NCBI RefSeq assembly: GCF_937129435.1 | Contig: NZ_CAKZNF010000017.1 | Span: 1-64,000, forward strand | Length of the DNA: 64,000 nucleotides | Direction of reading: 5' to 3' | Origin: an uncultured Parasphingopyxis sp. | GTDB taxonomy: Bacteria; Pseudomonadota; Alphaproteobacteria; Sphingomonadales; Sphingomonadaceae | In this document: piece after piece, positions 40,875 to 53,016 of the stretch | Layout: each line of letters opens with the position of its first letter | Numbering within the stretch: position 1 is the stretch's first letter | The notes under the pieces: generated by a model | What the model was told of the DNA's origin: nothing | The model's database searches: none | The model's input: the letters and a program-made list of their open reading frames with translations, nothing else | Position numbers and translations under genes: made by a program

Positions 40875-41896
40875 AGCCCCCTCTCCTTCAGCTGCGCATC
40901 AAGCCGCGGGAAGACGCGCCGCGTATTGCCCTCGAAGATCGCGTGGCGCTGTTCGTCGCCGATGTCGAGCGCGTCGATATAGCGCTTGGTGTCGTCGAAA
41001 TAGTGGCCGGTCTCGGGATCGATGCCGCGCACCGCGCCGACCATCTCGCTGCCGAACAGGATGTTCTTGGTATCGATCACCTCGGCCATCAGGTCGATCC
41101 CCGGCTGGTGATAGACGCAGGTATCGAAGAACACATTGTTCATCAGATGCGTGTCGAGGCTCGGCTGGCCGAGCATGTCGGCGAGCCCGCGATAGCGGCC
41201 CCAGTGAAAGGGCACCGCGCCGCCGCCATGCGGGATGATGAAGCGCAGTGTGGGGAAGCGGGCGAACAGGTCGCCCTGCAGCAATTGCATGAAGGCGACC
41301 GTGTCGGCGGCGAGATAAAAGCCGCCGGTCGCGTGCATCGCCGGGTTGCAGCTGCCCGACACGTGGATCATCGCCGGCACGTCGAGATCGCACATCGCTT
41401 CGTAGAGCGGGAACCAATAGGGATCGGTGAGCGGCGGATGATCGAACCGGCCACCGCCTGGATCGGGATTGAGGTTGCAGCCGACAAAGCCCAGTTCCTC
41501 GACGCAGCGGCGCAGCTCGGTCACGCTCGCGGCGAGATCGGCGTTGGGGCTCTGCGGCAGCATGCACACGCCCGCGAAGGTCTCCGAGAACAGCTGCGTC
41601 ACGCGATGGATAAGGTCGTTGCAATGCGTCGCCCAGGTCGCGCTGACCTGCTGGTCGCCGACATGATGCGCCATCGCCGATGCGCGCGGCGAGAAGATGG
41701 TGAGATCGGCGCCGCGTTCGCGGATCAGCCGCAGCTGGTTGTCCTCGATCGTCTGGCGGATCTCGTCGTCGGAAATCTCGGGATAGGGCGGCGGCTCGCG
41801 GCCCGCGTCGTACGCCGCCTTCTGCTCTTCGCGCCAGGCGTCATGCGCCTTTGGCAGCACCGTGTAATGGCCGTGGCAATCGATCACGAGCGTCAT
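40871..41896 (-). CDS. ligJ: 4-oxalomesaconate hydratase (amidohydrolase-2 family)
   Basis: MTLVIDCHGHYTVLPKAHDAWREEQ...RERGADLTIFSPRASAMAHHVGD...PHGGGAVPFHWGRYRGL...ILFGSEMVGAVRGIDPETGHYFDDTKRYID. Confidence 0.9.
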
Positions 41897-42702
41897 GCCG
41901 CGTCCCTTTCCTCGCGCTTGCCGCCGGCCGCGGCCCGCTGACGCGCCACGGTGCCGCGCGTCATCACCGGATCGACGCCGAGCGCGCTCAGCGTCGCCGC
42001 CGCCTCCTCCATCTCGGCCGAGCGCCGCGCCCCGTGGACGCGCATCCGCTTGCGGTTATAGGCCGCGCGCGTCGCCCAGCCATCGCCGCGCTCGCTCGCG
42101 TCGAGCGAGGCGAGCACCTCTTCGGCAACGCCCGCCGCTTCGGCCGCGGCCATCATCTCGTCGGTCAGCGCCTCGATCCCCTTGACCATGACCGATCGGA
42201 TCATCTTGATCGCCGATGCCTGGCCGACCGCATCGCCGACCGCGCGCACATTCGCGAAGCCGAGATCGGACAGCCGCGCGCACGCATCCTCCGCCGCAGC
42301 CCCCGATACGAGCAGCGGCACCTGCAGCGCGCCGGGCCGCACCGGCGCCAGGATCGCGACGTCGACATAGCGTCCGCCCGCCGCCTCGATGGCCTTCGCC
42401 GCGCGGCGCTTGGTGTCGGGCGCGACCGAGTTCATGTCGCACCAGAGGGCCTGCGCTCCCATTTCGGCCGCGCATTGGTGTGCCGCCGCGAGCGCGCTGT
42501 CCGCCGTCACCAACGAAAACGCGAGCGGCGTCCCCCCGAGCGCCGCCGCGCGATCGCCGGCCACCGACAGTCCAGCAGCCTCGATCGCGTGCTCGCGCGC
42601 GCGATCGATGTCGAACGCAACCGCCGTTTTGCCCCATTGCGCGGCGGTCGCGAACGTCTCGCCCGCCTCGCCGAAGCCGATCAGCGCCAGTTGCTTGTTC
42701 AT
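41893..42702 (-). CDS. NAD(P)-dependent oxidoreductase, 6-phosphogluconate dehydrogenase/HIBADH-like with DUF1932
   Basis: MNKQLALIGFGEAGETFATAAQWGKTAVAFDID...CDMNSVAPDTKRRAAKAIEAAGGRYVDVAILAPV...SAIKMIRSVMVKGIEALTDE; ATG 42702. Confidence 0.85.
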   Translation of the reverse strand: MNKQLALIGFGEAGETFATAAQWGKTAVAFDIDRAREHAIEAAGLSVAGDRAAALGGTPLAFSLVTADSALAAAHQCAAEMGAQALWCDMNSVAPDTKRRAAKAIEAAGGRYVDVAILAPVRPGALQVPLLVSGAAAEDACARLSDLGFANVRAVGDAVGQASAIKMIRSVMVKGIEALTDEMMAAAEAAGVAEEVLASLDASERGDGWATRAAYNRKRMRVHGARRSAEMEEAAATLSALGVDPVMTRGTVARQRAAAGGKREERDAA

Positions 42703-42765
42703 CCGGCCCTCTTGCCCCGCGCCCCGGCCGGCCTCCAATGAATAGCGCGGCGATGCGATAATTTT

Positions 42766-43917
42766 TTACGAAATCTGCTGGGCGATATCCTGCAGGATGG
42801 CGATCATCTCGCGCTGCGGCGCCGTCGGCCGCCAGTCGCGCCGCGTCGTGATGCCGATCGTACGGCGGACAGGCACCGGCGGCGCCCGGCCGATCAGCAG
42901 CCCGGCCTCGATCTCGACGCGCAGCTGATCGGGCGAGAGCAAGGTCAGCGCATCGCTTTCGCGGATCAGCTCGCGGATCGTCAGCACCGATCCGCACTCG
43001 ATCGACACATGCGGCAGATCGGCGTGCTCTCCGCCCATCATGCCGCGCCAATAGCCGCGCAGCGGCGTGTGCAGCGACGGCAGGATCCAGGGATATCGGT
43101 GCAGGTCGGCGACGCCGATCGTTCGCGCCTTGGATAGCGGGTGGCCCTGACGCATCACGAGCTGCGGCCGATCCTCGAACGACGCCGCCTGTTCGAGATC
43201 GTCGAGCGCCTCCTCCTCACGCAGCGCGCCGAGCAGGAAATCGATCTCGCCATCGCGCAGCGGCCCGGCAAGCTCGCTATGGCTGCCCTCGATCACGGCG
43301 ATGTCGACATTGGGCCGATCGGCGGCGAAGCGCGCGATCGACAGCGGCAGCCAGCGTGCGCGCGACAGCGGCATCGCGCCGATCACGATCTTGCCGCCCG
43401 CCTTGCCGAGCCAGAGCGAAACCTCCGCAAAGCCGCTGCGCAGCTCGGCAATGGCGATGCCGAAGCGCCGCGCGCGCGCTTCGCCCTTCGGCGTCAGCGC
43501 GATATGCCGGCCCCGGCGCTCGACCAGCCGCTCGCCGAGCGCCAGCGACAAATCGTTGACAGCCCGGTGCAGCGAGGCGGCGCTGAGCCCGGTTCGCTGC
43601 GCGGCGGACGCATAGCTGCCGGCGCGCGACAGCGACAGGAAGGCGCGGATCTGCGTTGCGGTGACGCGCGGCGAGCCGATCTCGGCGATCGCTCGTTCGG
43701 CGCGCGGGGCGAGCAGCAGCGCCGACTCGGTCGGTCGCATGCCCCCCGGCTCGCGATCGAAGAGCTGACAGCCGAGATCCTTTTCCAGTCGCGCAATCGC
43801 CTGGGTCAGCGCAGGCTGCGTCAGGTTGACCGCCCGCGCCGCGCGCGTCACCGATCCGTGCGCCACCGTCGCGGCGACGGCGGCGATGTGCCGGATATTC
43901 GGAAGCTGGTCGATCAC
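42766..43917 (-). CDS. LysR family transcriptional regulator (candidate lig regulator)
   Basis: [70 protein letters not shown]. Confidence 0.93.
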   Translation of the reverse strand: MIDQLPNIRHIAAVAATVAHGSVTRAARAVNLTQPALTQAIARLEKDLGCQLFDREPGGMRPTESALLLAPRAERAIAEIGSPRVTATQIRAFLSLSRAGSYASAAQRTGLSAASLHRAVNDLSLALGERLVERRGRHIALTPKGEARARRFGIAIAELRSGFAEVSLWLGKAGGKIVIGAMPLSRARWLPLSIARFAADRPNVDIAVIEGSHSELAGPLRDGEIDFLLGALREEEALDDLEQAASFEDRPQLVMRQGHPLSKARTIGVADLHRYPWILPSLHTPLRGYWRGMMGGEHADLPHVSIECGSVLTIRELIRESDALTLLSPDQLRVEIEAGLLIGRAPPVPVRRTIGITTRRDWRPTAPQREMIAILQDIAQQIS

Positions 43918-44030
43918 GCGGTTCGATTAGCAAATATTTATGTCCCGGCATATCTTTGCATTGGCGGCCCTCGCGCGGTCGTCGCATGCAGCGATCCGAA
44001 CGCGGAACGGCCGATCGGAGGCAAGGACGA

Positions 44031-44701
44031 ATGGGCATCGTGGTGCAGAATATCGAGCGCGCCGACGCCGCCGTGATTGACGGTCTGGCCGAATGCGGCG
44101 TCGCCACGGTGCACGAGGCGCAGGGCCGCGCCGGTCTGCTCGCCAGCCATATGCGGCCGATTTACCCCGGCGCTCGAATTGCCGGAAGCGCCGTCACGAT
44201 CAGCGCCCCGCCCGGCGACAACTGGATGCTGCACGTCGCGATCGAGCAGCTGCAGCCGGGCGATGTGCTCTTGCTCGCGCCGACGAGCCCCTGCGAGGAC
44301 GGCTATTTCGGTGATCTCCTCGCGACGAGCGCCAAGGCGCATGGCTGTCGCGGATTGATCATCGATGCCGGGGTGCGCGACGTGCGCGACCTCACCGAAA
44401 TGCAATTCCCCGTCTGGTCGAAGGCGATCTTCGCACAGGGGACGGTCAAGAACACGCTCGGCAGCGTCAACGTGCCGGTCGTGTGCGCCGGCGCGACGGT
44501 CTCACCCGGCGATGTCGTCGTCGCCGACGATGACGGCGTGTGCGTCGTCAGATGCGCCGATGCGGCCTCGGTCCTCGAAAGGGCCCGCGCGCGCGCGGCG
44601 AACGAGGCCAAGAAGCGCGAGACGCTCGCCTCGGGCGTCCTCGGTCTCGACATGTACGCGATGCGCGAACGGCTCGAGGCCGAAGGGCTGAAATACGTCT
44701 G

Positions 44702-44702
<1 letters not shown>
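44031..44702 (+). CDS. ligK: 4-carboxy-4-hydroxy-2-oxoadipate aldolase / RraA family
   Basis: [50 protein letters not shown]...[29 protein letters not shown] 44031. Confidence 0.9.
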
Positions 44703-46643
<1,941 letters not shown>

Positions 46644-46890
46644 GACCAATGCGCCCGCTTTGGAGCGCGAGACACGAAACCCTACTGTCGAAAGGAAAAG
46701 CATTGAGAGACTTCTGACATCCCCAATTTTTGGGACCTCCCCATTTGGGTGGTCCACCGGTTAGGTTAGCGTTCCGATAGTTGTGGTCGCCCGACTGAGC
46801 GGCCCGAAGCGTACGGTATACTCATCAATGACCGTCAGCACCCCGCTCATCACAGCATCACTCCCGTAAGCGTACGGCCGCTGCACATCG

Positions 46891-46950
46891 CTATCGCTTG
46901 ACGGTGTTCTCAGCTTTCCAGTTCCACGGCAGCAGCTCATCGAGCTGCTT
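46891..46950 (-). mobile_element. C-terminal remnant of an IS66-type TnpC transposase
   Basis: Minus-strand reading KQLDELLPWNWKAENTVKR*; (I/L)DELLPWNW is characteristic of the IS66 transposase C-terminus; nothing else of the transposase is retained. Confidence 0.55.
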
Positions 46951-46957
46951 GGCAGGA

Positions 46958-47164
46958 TATGGCGCAACAAAAAACGCGGTCCGCACGGTGAGTGAGGCGT
47001 TGCGACAAGAAAGTCCCAATGTTCGGGTTACTGAAGTGTCGCCTGGTTTTGTCGCAACCGGTTTCAGTAAAACCATCGGTGACGCCGATATTCGAAACAC
47101 GATTGAAAAGCGCCAGCAGGAACTCGGGATTCCGCCCGAAACGGTCGCAGGAGCCATTGCTTAT
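46958..47164 (+). pseudogene. SDR gene C-terminal fragment (5' part replaced by IS remnant)
   Basis: YGATKNAVRTVSEALRQESPNVRVTEVSPGFVATGFSKTIGDADIRNTIEKRQQELGIPPETVAGAIAY is an SDR active-site YxxxK plus C-terminal half; no N-terminal Rossmann fold; homology breaks at both ends. Confidence 0.7.
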
Positions 47165-47415
47165 CGGGGCTTCATAGCGGTTGCACGGCTGGGACAATCT
47201 GCCGAACCTGACAGCTGGACAAACAGAGCATTTTGACCGCGAAAATCAGGACTGGCGAGAACCCATCAGCGACAAAAGATAGCAAAACCCTGGGATGCGC
47301 GGCTTACGGCAGCGGCGCTGACATCTCGACGAGATATTGGCGAAGCTGAACGGCGAGATGGTCTATGCTGGACACCCCCCGGGAACCCTCGGCGCCCAGG
47401 CGCTTCCGCACCGGC

Positions 47416-47910
47416 CTAGCTATCGGCACGCACATGGCGGGCGAAACCGCCGTCGACATACAGCAAGGGGCGGATGTCGGTGCACACGTTCGCACTGATG
47501 ACTTCGCCGATCACGATGGAGTGGCTTGCATGCTGGAGGACTTCGCTCCGCGCGCAGACCAGCGACGCCTGCGAGCCGGCAATGACCGGAACATCGCCGC
47601 TCTCGAAATGCCAGTCGACATCGTCGAACCGCGTTTTACGAAAGCGGGGATCGGAAAAGCGGCGAACGATGTCGTCCTGGTCATCGGCAAGGATGTTGAG
47701 GCCGAACCGATCGGCCCCGACCAAAAGCGGGTGCAACCGCGCCGCCTGGTTGATACACGCCAGAATGCTGGGAGGATCGATCGACAGCGAGCAGACCGCG
47801 GTGGCGGCCATGCCCATAGGCCGCCCTTGATCCTCGAGAGTGAGGATCGTCACCGTGGCCGCAAGCCGGCGCATCGCCAGACGAAAATCAGTCTCGACCA
47901 TATCGTGCAT
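47416..47910 (-). CDS. Flavin reductase (HpaC-like) family protein
   Basis: DFRLAMRRLAATVTILTLEDQGRPMGMAATAVCSLSIDPPSILACINQAARLHPLL. Confidence 0.9.
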   Translation of the reverse strand: MHDMVETDFRLAMRRLAATVTILTLEDQGRPMGMAATAVCSLSIDPPSILACINQAARLHPLLVGADRFGLNILADDQDDIVRRFSDPRFRKTRFDDVDWHFESGDVPVIAGSQASLVCARSEVLQHASHSIVIGEVISANVCTDIRPLLYVDGGFARHVRADS

Positions 47911-48270
47911 CCGGCTCGATCTTGCGGACCTGGTGCAGCATCGGCTGTCTCACCATGGCGTTCCCGCCCATGACGATATTGGCCTGGCCGACTGCTCCAA
48001 CCCGGCAGCCGGCAATCCGCCACCTGGCCCGGCGGCATCGGATGCCTTGAGCGAATTCAGGGGAGGGAGACGCCGTTGTCGAGCCATGGGGGTCGGTGCT
48101 TTGTGCTAGGAGTGGAGACTGCCGATATATGGGGTTTTCTCGCGCAAACTCAACTGCAAGGCCGCTCCGCCGGGACCGCCACCGGATCCTCGTGTCCCTA
48201 CCCGTCCGAACCCATCTCGCCCGGACCGATCTGTCATGACCCCATCATCTACCGCCGCTAGGATGGCCGC

Positions 48271-49206
48271 ATGACCGACATGCTCTCCGCCGTCCCGCTT
48301 TCCTCCGCCGATGACGATCCGCAGGGATTTGCGGACCGGATCGGGTCCGCATTCGCCGGTTACGGTTTCGCCGTGGTTTCCGATCATGGCATCGATCCCG
48401 CGCTGATCGAGGAGGCCGAGGCGAAGATGCGCAAATTCTTCGCGCTGCCCGAAGCGGCGAAACGTGCCTATCATGTCGAGGGCGGAAGCGGCGCGCGCGG
48501 CTATACGCCCTTCGGCATCGAGCAGGCCCGGGACGCGACGACCCGCGACCTGAAGGAATTCTGGCATGTCGGCCGCCCGCTGCCCGAGGGGCACCGGTTC
48601 GCGAGCGTGATGCCCCCCAACATATGGCCCGGCGAGGTGCCGGGCTTTCGCAAAACGTTCTTGGCGCTGTACGCGGCGTTCGAGCAGACGGGGCTGCGGA
48701 TCCTGACCGCGATCGCGCGCTATCTCGGCCTCGCGCCCGATTTCTTCGACGACACGGTGAAGGACGGCAATTCGGTGCTGCGCCTGCTCCATTATCCGCC
48801 CGTGCCCGACGGCGCAGAGGCGGTTCGCGCGGCGGCGCATGAGGACATCAATCCGATCACGCTGCTGCTCGGCGCGGAAGAGGCGGGGCTCGAACTGCGG
48901 ACCCGCGACGGACGCTGGATCCCCGTATCGCCCGATGAGGGCGAGCTTGTCGTCAATATCGGCGACATGCTGCAGCGGCTGACCAACCACCGCCTCCCCT
49001 CGACCACCCACCGAGTGGCCAATCCGCCCGAGGCGCGGCGCGGAAGCGCTCGCTATTCGATGCCTTTCTTCCTGCATTTCCGTCCGGATTACCTCATCGA
49101 GACGCTGCCCGAATGTATCGCCCCGCAGCAGCCCGACCGCTATCCCGAACCGGTCACCGCGCAGGACTATCTGCAGCAGCGGCTGCGCGAGATCGGGCTG
49201 GCCTAG
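48271..49206 (+). CDS. 2-oxoglutarate/Fe(II) oxygenase, isopenicillin N synthase-like
   Basis: GFAVVSDHGIDPALIEEAEAKMRKFFALPEAAKRAYH...AAHEDINPITLLLGAEEAGLELRTRDGRWIPV...LVVNIGDMLQRLTNHRLPSTTHRV (HxD...H, RxS-like). Confidence 0.93.
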   Translation: MTDMLSAVPLSSADDDPQGFADRIGSAFAGYGFAVVSDHGIDPALIEEAEAKMRKFFALPEAAKRAYHVEGGSGARGYTPFGIEQARDATTRDLKEFWHVGRPLPEGHRFASVMPPNIWPGEVPGFRKTFLALYAAFEQTGLRILTAIARYLGLAPDFFDDTVKDGNSVLRLLHYPPVPDGAEAVRAAAHEDINPITLLLGAEEAGLELRTRDGRWIPVSPDEGELVVNIGDMLQRLTNHRLPSTTHRVANPPEARRGSARYSMPFFLHFRPDYLIETLPECIAPQQPDRYPEPVTAQDYLQQRLREIGLA

Positions 49207-49346
49207 CGCCTGACCGCGAAACTGGTGCCCCAACAGTTTTGGGACCGGACACGAACGCCCGCTCCACCGGCCGCCTCGATTGTCCAGCCGGGGATTCGTG
49301 ATATGGCCCGCACAGAGCTTGCCTACAGCGATGGAATAAGGACGCG

Positions 49347-50315
49347 ATGGAGATTGTCACGGCGGATATCGGCGGCACCCATGCCCGCTTCGCGATCGCC
49401 ACGATCGAGGGCGGGCGCGTGGCGGCGCTCGGCGAACCCGTCAAGCTCGCGACGGCCGATCATGCCAGCCTGCAGACCGCCTGGGAGGCATTCGGCCGGA
49501 CGCTCGGCCGCGACCTTCCCCGCGCCGCCGCCATCGCGATCGCCGCGCCGATCCGCGGCACGGTCATCAAGATGACGAACAACCCCTGGACGGTGCAGCC
49601 GGCGCAGCTCGACCGGCAACTCGGCCTCGACAGCCATGTCCTGATCAACGATTTCGCAGCCGTCGCCCATGCCGTGGGCAGCGCGGGGCCGGAGCATTTC
49701 ATCCCCGTCACGGGGCCGGACGAGCCGCTGCCCAATGATGGCGTCGTCAGCGTGATCGGGCCGGGCACCGGGCTCGGCGTCGCGCAGCTCGTCCGGCGCG
49801 GCGGGCGCAACATCGTCATCCCGACCGAGGGCGGGCATAGCGACTTCGCCCCGCTCGACGGGATCGAGGACCGGGTGCTGGCGCGGCTGCGCGAACAGCA
49901 TGGCCGCGTGTCGGTCGAACGCGTCGTTGCCGGACCGGGCTTGCGGACGATCTATGCCGTGCTGGCGGAAATCGAGGGGCGGGAGATGCCGCAGGGCGAC
50001 GACCGCGCGCTCTGGACGGCCGCGCTCGATGGGAGCGACAGCCTCGCCGCCGCCGCGCTCGAACGCTTCTGCCAATGCCTCGGCGCGGTCGCCGGAGATA
50101 TCGCGCTGACGCAGGGGCCGGGGCCCGTGGTCATCGCCGGCGGGCTCGGCCTGCGGCTCGCGGACGCACTACCGCAATCGGGCTTTGCCGAACGGTTCGC
50201 GGCCAAGGGGCGCTACCAGTCGCTGATGCGGTCGCTGCCCGTCAAACTCATCACTCATCCCGAGCCCGGCCTCTACGGCGCCGCCATGGCCTTCGCCGAA
50301 AGCCAACGCGCTTAA
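49347..50315 (+). CDS. glk: Glucokinase
   Basis: VTADIGGTHARFAIATIEGG..., LINDFAAVAHAV, VIGPGTGLGVAQL, EGGHSDFAPLDGIE. Confidence 0.92.
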   Translation: MEIVTADIGGTHARFAIATIEGGRVAALGEPVKLATADHASLQTAWEAFGRTLGRDLPRAAAIAIAAPIRGTVIKMTNNPWTVQPAQLDRQLGLDSHVLINDFAAVAHAVGSAGPEHFIPVTGPDEPLPNDGVVSVIGPGTGLGVAQLVRRGGRNIVIPTEGGHSDFAPLDGIEDRVLARLREQHGRVSVERVVAGPGLRTIYAVLAEIEGREMPQGDDRALWTAALDGSDSLAAAALERFCQCLGAVAGDIALTQGPGPVVIAGGLGLRLADALPQSGFAERFAAKGRYQSLMRSLPVKLITHPEPGLYGAAMAFAESQRA

Positions 50316-50380
50316 ACGCAAGGCATCGACAGCGGGTAGGCACATCTGCCAACGGTGGCGCGGGAGGACAGGGCGAGGCG

Positions 50381-51520
50381 ATGGATTTCCGGCTTTCCGA
50401 CGATCAAAAGGCGCTTGTCGGCGCCGCCAATGCTTTCGCCGCCGAGCTGTCGGCGAAGACCGACTACGCTGGCGATATGCCCCGCGACCTCTGGACGCTT
50501 TGGGGCGAGCAGAGATGGCTGGGTGCCTGCATCCCCGAGGCGCTGGGCGGCATGGGCCATGATGCGCTGTCGACGGTGCTGACGTTCGAGGCGATGGGCC
50601 GGGCCGGTGTGCCGCGCGGGCAGCTTTTCGCCGTCGGCGCGCATCTGTTCGGTTGCACGGTGGGGATCGCCCGGCACGGCAGCGACGCGCAGCGCGAGAA
50701 CTGGTGCCCCCGCCTGTCCGCCGGCGAGGCGGTCGGCGCGCTGGCCTTTACCGATCCGGGCGGCGGCTCCAATCTCGACGCATGCGCAACGGCGATCCGC
50801 GTCGAGGACGACGAACTGCGCCTCGACGGCAGCAAGACCTTCGTCACCAACGGTGCCCATGCCGATGTCTTTGTCGTGCTCGCCGCATCCGATGACCGCA
50901 AGCCGCCGTTCAACCTGTCGGTCGTACTGGTGCCGCGCGACACGGACGGGCTGGCCATCGAGCCGCTGCAGGGGGTCACGGGCCTGCACCAGACGCACCC
51001 CGCGCGGATTACACTGACCGATTGCCGTCTGCCCGCGGATGCCGTTCTCGGGCGCGTCGGCGGCGGGATGGCCGTGCTGCTCGACATCATGCGCTGGGAA
51101 CGCAGCTGCATTCTCGCCGGGCTGCTCGGCGCGCTCGAACGCGACCTCGTCGCGACGACCGGCTATCTCGAAAGCCGTGGCAGTGCGGAGAAGGCGGCGG
51201 CGCAATTCCAGGCCGTGTCGCATGCGCTGGCGCGCGTCCGGGTCGAGATCGAGAGCGCGCGCTGGCTGATGTACCGGGCGGCGGCGGAGCTCGACGGCGA
51301 TGGCGGATCGCTGATCTTTGCGGCGATGAGCAAGCTGGCGACAAGCGAGACGCTCGTCGAATGCGGGTTGGCACTGCAGCGGCTCGCCGCCGGCCATGGC
51401 TGGACAGGCGGGCTGGGGCTTGCCGAAGCGCTGAACGATGCGATCGGCACGCTCTCCGCTTCGGGCACGAGCGAGGCGCAGCTCAACATGATCTATTCGC
51501 AGCTCCAGCGCGAACTGTGA
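50381..51520 (+). CDS. Acyl-CoA dehydrogenase-like flavoprotein, candidate prolyl-carrier-protein dehydrogenase (PltE-like)
   Basis: MDFRLSDDQKALVGAANAFAAEL...ALSTVLTFEAMGRAGVPRGQLFAVGAHLFGC...GALAFTDPGGGSNLDACATAI...DGSKTFVTNGAHADVFVVLAAS; in operon with A-domain and carrier protein. Confidence 0.85.
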   Translation: MDFRLSDDQKALVGAANAFAAELSAKTDYAGDMPRDLWTLWGEQRWLGACIPEALGGMGHDALSTVLTFEAMGRAGVPRGQLFAVGAHLFGCTVGIARHGSDAQRENWCPRLSAGEAVGALAFTDPGGGSNLDACATAIRVEDDELRLDGSKTFVTNGAHADVFVVLAASDDRKPPFNLSVVLVPRDTDGLAIEPLQGVTGLHQTHPARITLTDCRLPADAVLGRVGGGMAVLLDIMRWERSCILAGLLGALERDLVATTGYLESRGSAEKAAAQFQAVSHALARVRVEIESARWLMYRAAAELDGDGGSLIFAAMSKLATSETLVECGLALQRLAAGHGWTGGLGLAEALNDAIGTLSASGTSEAQLNMIYSQLQREL

Positions 51521-53016
51521 GCCGGATCGTCGACGATCTGATCGCCCGCGCCCAGGCGGCGGGGGACGAGGCGGCGCTGGCCTGGAAAGACGGCGCGATC
51601 CCGGGCCGCCGCTTCTGGGACGGCGTGGCAGGACGCGCCGAATCGCTGAGCAGGTCCGGCGTCGCCCAAGGCGACCGTGTCGCAATCTGGCTGCCCAAAG
51701 GGCCAGCCACCGTCGAGACCCTGTTCGCGGTGATGATCAACGGCGCGATTGCCGTCCCGATCGATCCCGGCTTTCCCGCCGCGCGGGCGACCGCCGTCCT
51801 CGGAGAGATCGGACCGGCGATGCTCGTCACCGATGGCAAGCGGCGCGACATGCTGGCGGGCGGCGCGGTCGAGCGGAGCCGCGTCGTGGTGACCGATGCG
51901 ATGGAAGGGAGCGAACCCGGCGGCGATCCGCTGGCCCGCAAAGCCATCGGCGAAGACGATCCCGCGATGATCCTGATGACGTCGGGCAGTACGGGAACGC
52001 CCAAGGGCATCGTGCTCACCCATGGCAATCTCGCGGCCTTTTCCGACTGGGCGATCGGGCAATTCGGCCTGACGCGCGAGGATCGCTTCTTCAGCCTCGC
52101 GCCGCTGCATTTCGACCTGTCGCTGCTCGACGTGCTGACGAGCCAGCGGCTCGGCGCGTCCGTCTATCTCGTCGGCGAGACCGAGGCGCTGTTTCCCGGC
52201 CCCGTCGCCATGGCGCTGGAGCGGCAGCGCGCGACCGTCTTCTATAGCGTCCCGACCACGCTCCAACGGCTGCTCAGCCATGGCGGGCTGGCGGATCGCG
52301 ACCTCGGCGCGCTGCGCTGGCTGCTCTTCGCGGGCGAGGTCTTCCCCGCCCCGGTACTCGCCGCGCTGATGGAGGCGGTGCCGGAGCCGGGCTACGCCAA
52401 TCTCTACGGCCCGACCGAAACCAATGTCGTGTCGTGCAAGCTGCTGGACGCCGCGCCAGAACTTGGCGAGAAGCCGAATGTCGGGTTGCCGTGCCCACAC
52501 AGCGATATTTCGATCCGCGATGAGCATGGGAACAAACTTGCCACGGGCGAGACAGGCGAAATCTGCGTCGCCGGGCCGACGGTAACGCAGGGCTATTGGC
52601 GGCGTCCCGATTTGACCGCATCGGCCTTTTCCGATGCGCCGGATCGCTTGTATCATACGGGCGACTATGGCTATTTCGACGAAGCGGGCGATTTACGATA
52701 TCTCGGCCGCCGCGATCGGCAGGCGAAACTGCGCGGCTATCGCGTCGAGCTGGAGGAAGTGGAGTTGACGGCAATGGACACCGGACTGGTCGAAGGCGCC
52801 GCGGCGACGGTCGCGGACGGCGCGCTCTGCCTCCACGTGGTCGCGCACGATCCGAAGGCCTTCGCCCCATCGGCGCTGACCCGGGCGCTCGCCGAACGCC
52901 TGCCCCGCTATGCTCTTCCCGACCGTGTCGAAATGCACGAAGCGTTTCCGACAACCTCGTCGGGCAAGGTCGACATGCAAGCGCTTGCGGAATGCGCCGG
53001 CGGGACAGACGCATGA
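51517..53016 (+). CDS. Stand-alone amino-acid adenylation enzyme (candidate L-prolyl, PltF-like); GTG start
   Basis: AMILMTSGSTGTPKGIVLTHGNLAAF, FAGEVFP, NLYGPTETNVVSCKL, YHTGDYGYFDEAGDLRYLGRRDRQAKLRGYRVELEEVE, PTTSSGKVD; NRPS A-domain core motifs. Confidence 0.9.
   Translation: MSRIVDDLIARAQAAGDEAALAWKDGAIPGRRFWDGVAGRAESLSRSGVAQGDRVAIWLPKGPATVETLFAVMINGAIAVPIDPGFPAARATAVLGEIGPAMLVTDGKRRDMLAGGAVERSRVVVTDAMEGSEPGGDPLARKAIGEDDPAMILMTSGSTGTPKGIVLTHGNLAAFSDWAIGQFGLTREDRFFSLAPLHFDLSLLDVLTSQRLGASVYLVGETEALFPGPVAMALERQRATVFYSVPTTLQRLLSHGGLADRDLGALRWLLFAGEVFPAPVLAALMEAVPEPGYANLYGPTETNVVSCKLLDAAPELGEKPNVGLPCPHSDISIRDEHGNKLATGETGEICVAGPTVTQGYWRRPDLTASAFSDAPDRLYHTGDYGYFDEAGDLRYLGRRDRQAKLRGYRVELEEVELTAMDTGLVEGAAATVADGALCLHVVAHDPKAFAPSALTRALAERLPRYALPDRVEMHEAFPTTSSGKVDMQALAECAGGTDA

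Noticed and set aside
46761-46970. Possible IS3-family OrfB fragment (VLTVIDEYT)
   Set aside because: Match is only ~9 residues and the rest of the frame does not resemble a transposase; mentioned only as context for the IS scar
47365-47973. 202-aa plus-strand ORF
   Set aside because: Antisense to the clear flavin reductase gene
50312-51685. 457-aa minus-strand ORF
   Set aside because: Antisense to acyl-CoA dehydrogenase-like and A-domain genes; shadow frame
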